Source: Labilithrix luteola (GTDB lineage Bacteria > Myxococcota_A > Polyangia > Polyangiales > Polyangiaceae). From it: a stretch of DNA of 6,046 nt. The translations under genes and the position numbers were made by a program. Shown here in pieces: positions 5,828-6,046 of this stretch. Location of the stretch: NCBI GenBank assembly GCA_026225435.1, contig JAMFST010001220.1:1-6046 (forward strand), read 5' to 3'. The notes under the pieces are model-generated. The model was not told the DNA's origin. It saw only the letters and a program-made list of their open reading frames with translations, and searched no databases. Numbering within the stretch: position 1 is the first letter of the stretch; each line of letters starts with the position of its first letter.

Positions 5828-6046
5828 TCAGTCCGCGGCGAACAGCTCGGTGACCCAGATGCTGCCGTCGGGACCAGGGAGCGCCGAGATTCCGAGCTGG
5901 CGGAATCCGCGCTTGAGCAGGTTCGCGCGGTGCGAGGGGCTCTCGTAGAGCGCGCGGTGGGCGAGAGTCGCGTTCGCGGCGTGCGCCACGTTTTCGCCGA
6001 TGGTGGTCGCCTCGATCCCGGCCGCCTTCACGCGATCCTCCGGATC
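5828..6046 (-). CDS. CAP-domain (SCP/PR1, YkwD-like) protein, C-terminal part
   Basis: Only the last 72 residues are in the window; the frame is open to the right edge, so the start lies beyond it. Seen: DRVKAAGI near the start, the conserved GENVA motif at about residues 17-21, and SPSHRANLLKRGFRQLGI at about 36-53, followed by a closing strand IWVTELFA and the stop. These are hallmarks of the cysteine-rich secretory/antigen 5/PR1 fold as found in bacterial YkwD-type proteins, usually exported or surface-attached. The Glu of GENVA and the His of SPSHR belong to the CAP cavity; the expected upstream FSH-type histidine is outside the window. The GTG at 6031 is not taken as the start because family-like sequence continues upstream of it. 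Bacterial CAP functions are mostly unknown, and none is assigned. It converges on the ompA-type gene. Confidence 0.88.
   Translation of the reverse strand, partial: DPEDRVKAAGIEATTIGENVAHAANATLAHRALYESPSHRANLLKRGFRQLGISALPGPDGSIWVTELFAAD

Noticed and set aside
6034..6046. Inverted repeat GATCC-TCC-GGATC at the right edge
   Set aside because: It is short, lies inside the CAP-domain coding sequence and is expected by chance in GC-rich DNA.

Overview
This is a GC-rich window whose codons strongly favour G or C in the third position, from a Gram-negative bacterium. The outer-membrane OmpA protein with calcium-type repeats, the large periplasmic domain in YidC and the base composition suggest a myxobacterium-like (Myxococcota, formerly deltaproteobacterial) genome. 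That placement is inferred from style and was not tested by a search.

Layout. Positions 3797 down to 1 on the minus strand form one tight gene run: rpmH (ribosomal protein L34), rnpA (RNase P protein), yidD (membrane insertion factor), yidC (membrane insertase), jag/khpB (KH-R3H RNA-binding protein) and a metallo-beta-lactamase-fold hydrolase cut by the left edge. The junctions are a 4-base overlap, a 4-base overlap, a 39-base gap, an 8-base overlap and a 16-base gap, so the six genes look co-transcribed. Diverging from rpmH across about 128 bases is a plus-strand gene for a secreted outer-membrane protein: signal peptide, beta-barrel, three Asp-rich type 3 repeats and an OmpA peptidoglycan-binding domain. 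Facing it from the right edge is the 3' end of a CAP-domain (SCP/PR1, YkwD-like) gene. The 138 bases between these convergent genes are packed with five consecutive inverted repeats.

How the genes fit together. The minus-strand cluster is the classic block found near the replication origin of many bacteria. It links ribosome assembly (L34), tRNA 5' maturation (RNase P) and insertion of inner-membrane proteins (YidC with its accessory YidD), followed by a small RNA-binding regulator. Two departures from the textbook arrangement are visible: the gene after jag is an MBL hydrolase rather than mnmE, and the gene upstream of rpmH is an ompA-type gene rather than dnaA, with no DnaA-box cluster between.

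Nothing here looks like a mobile element, CRISPR array, defence island or a clearly undescribed system. The most unusual piece of non-coding sequence is the palindrome tract at 5686-5823.
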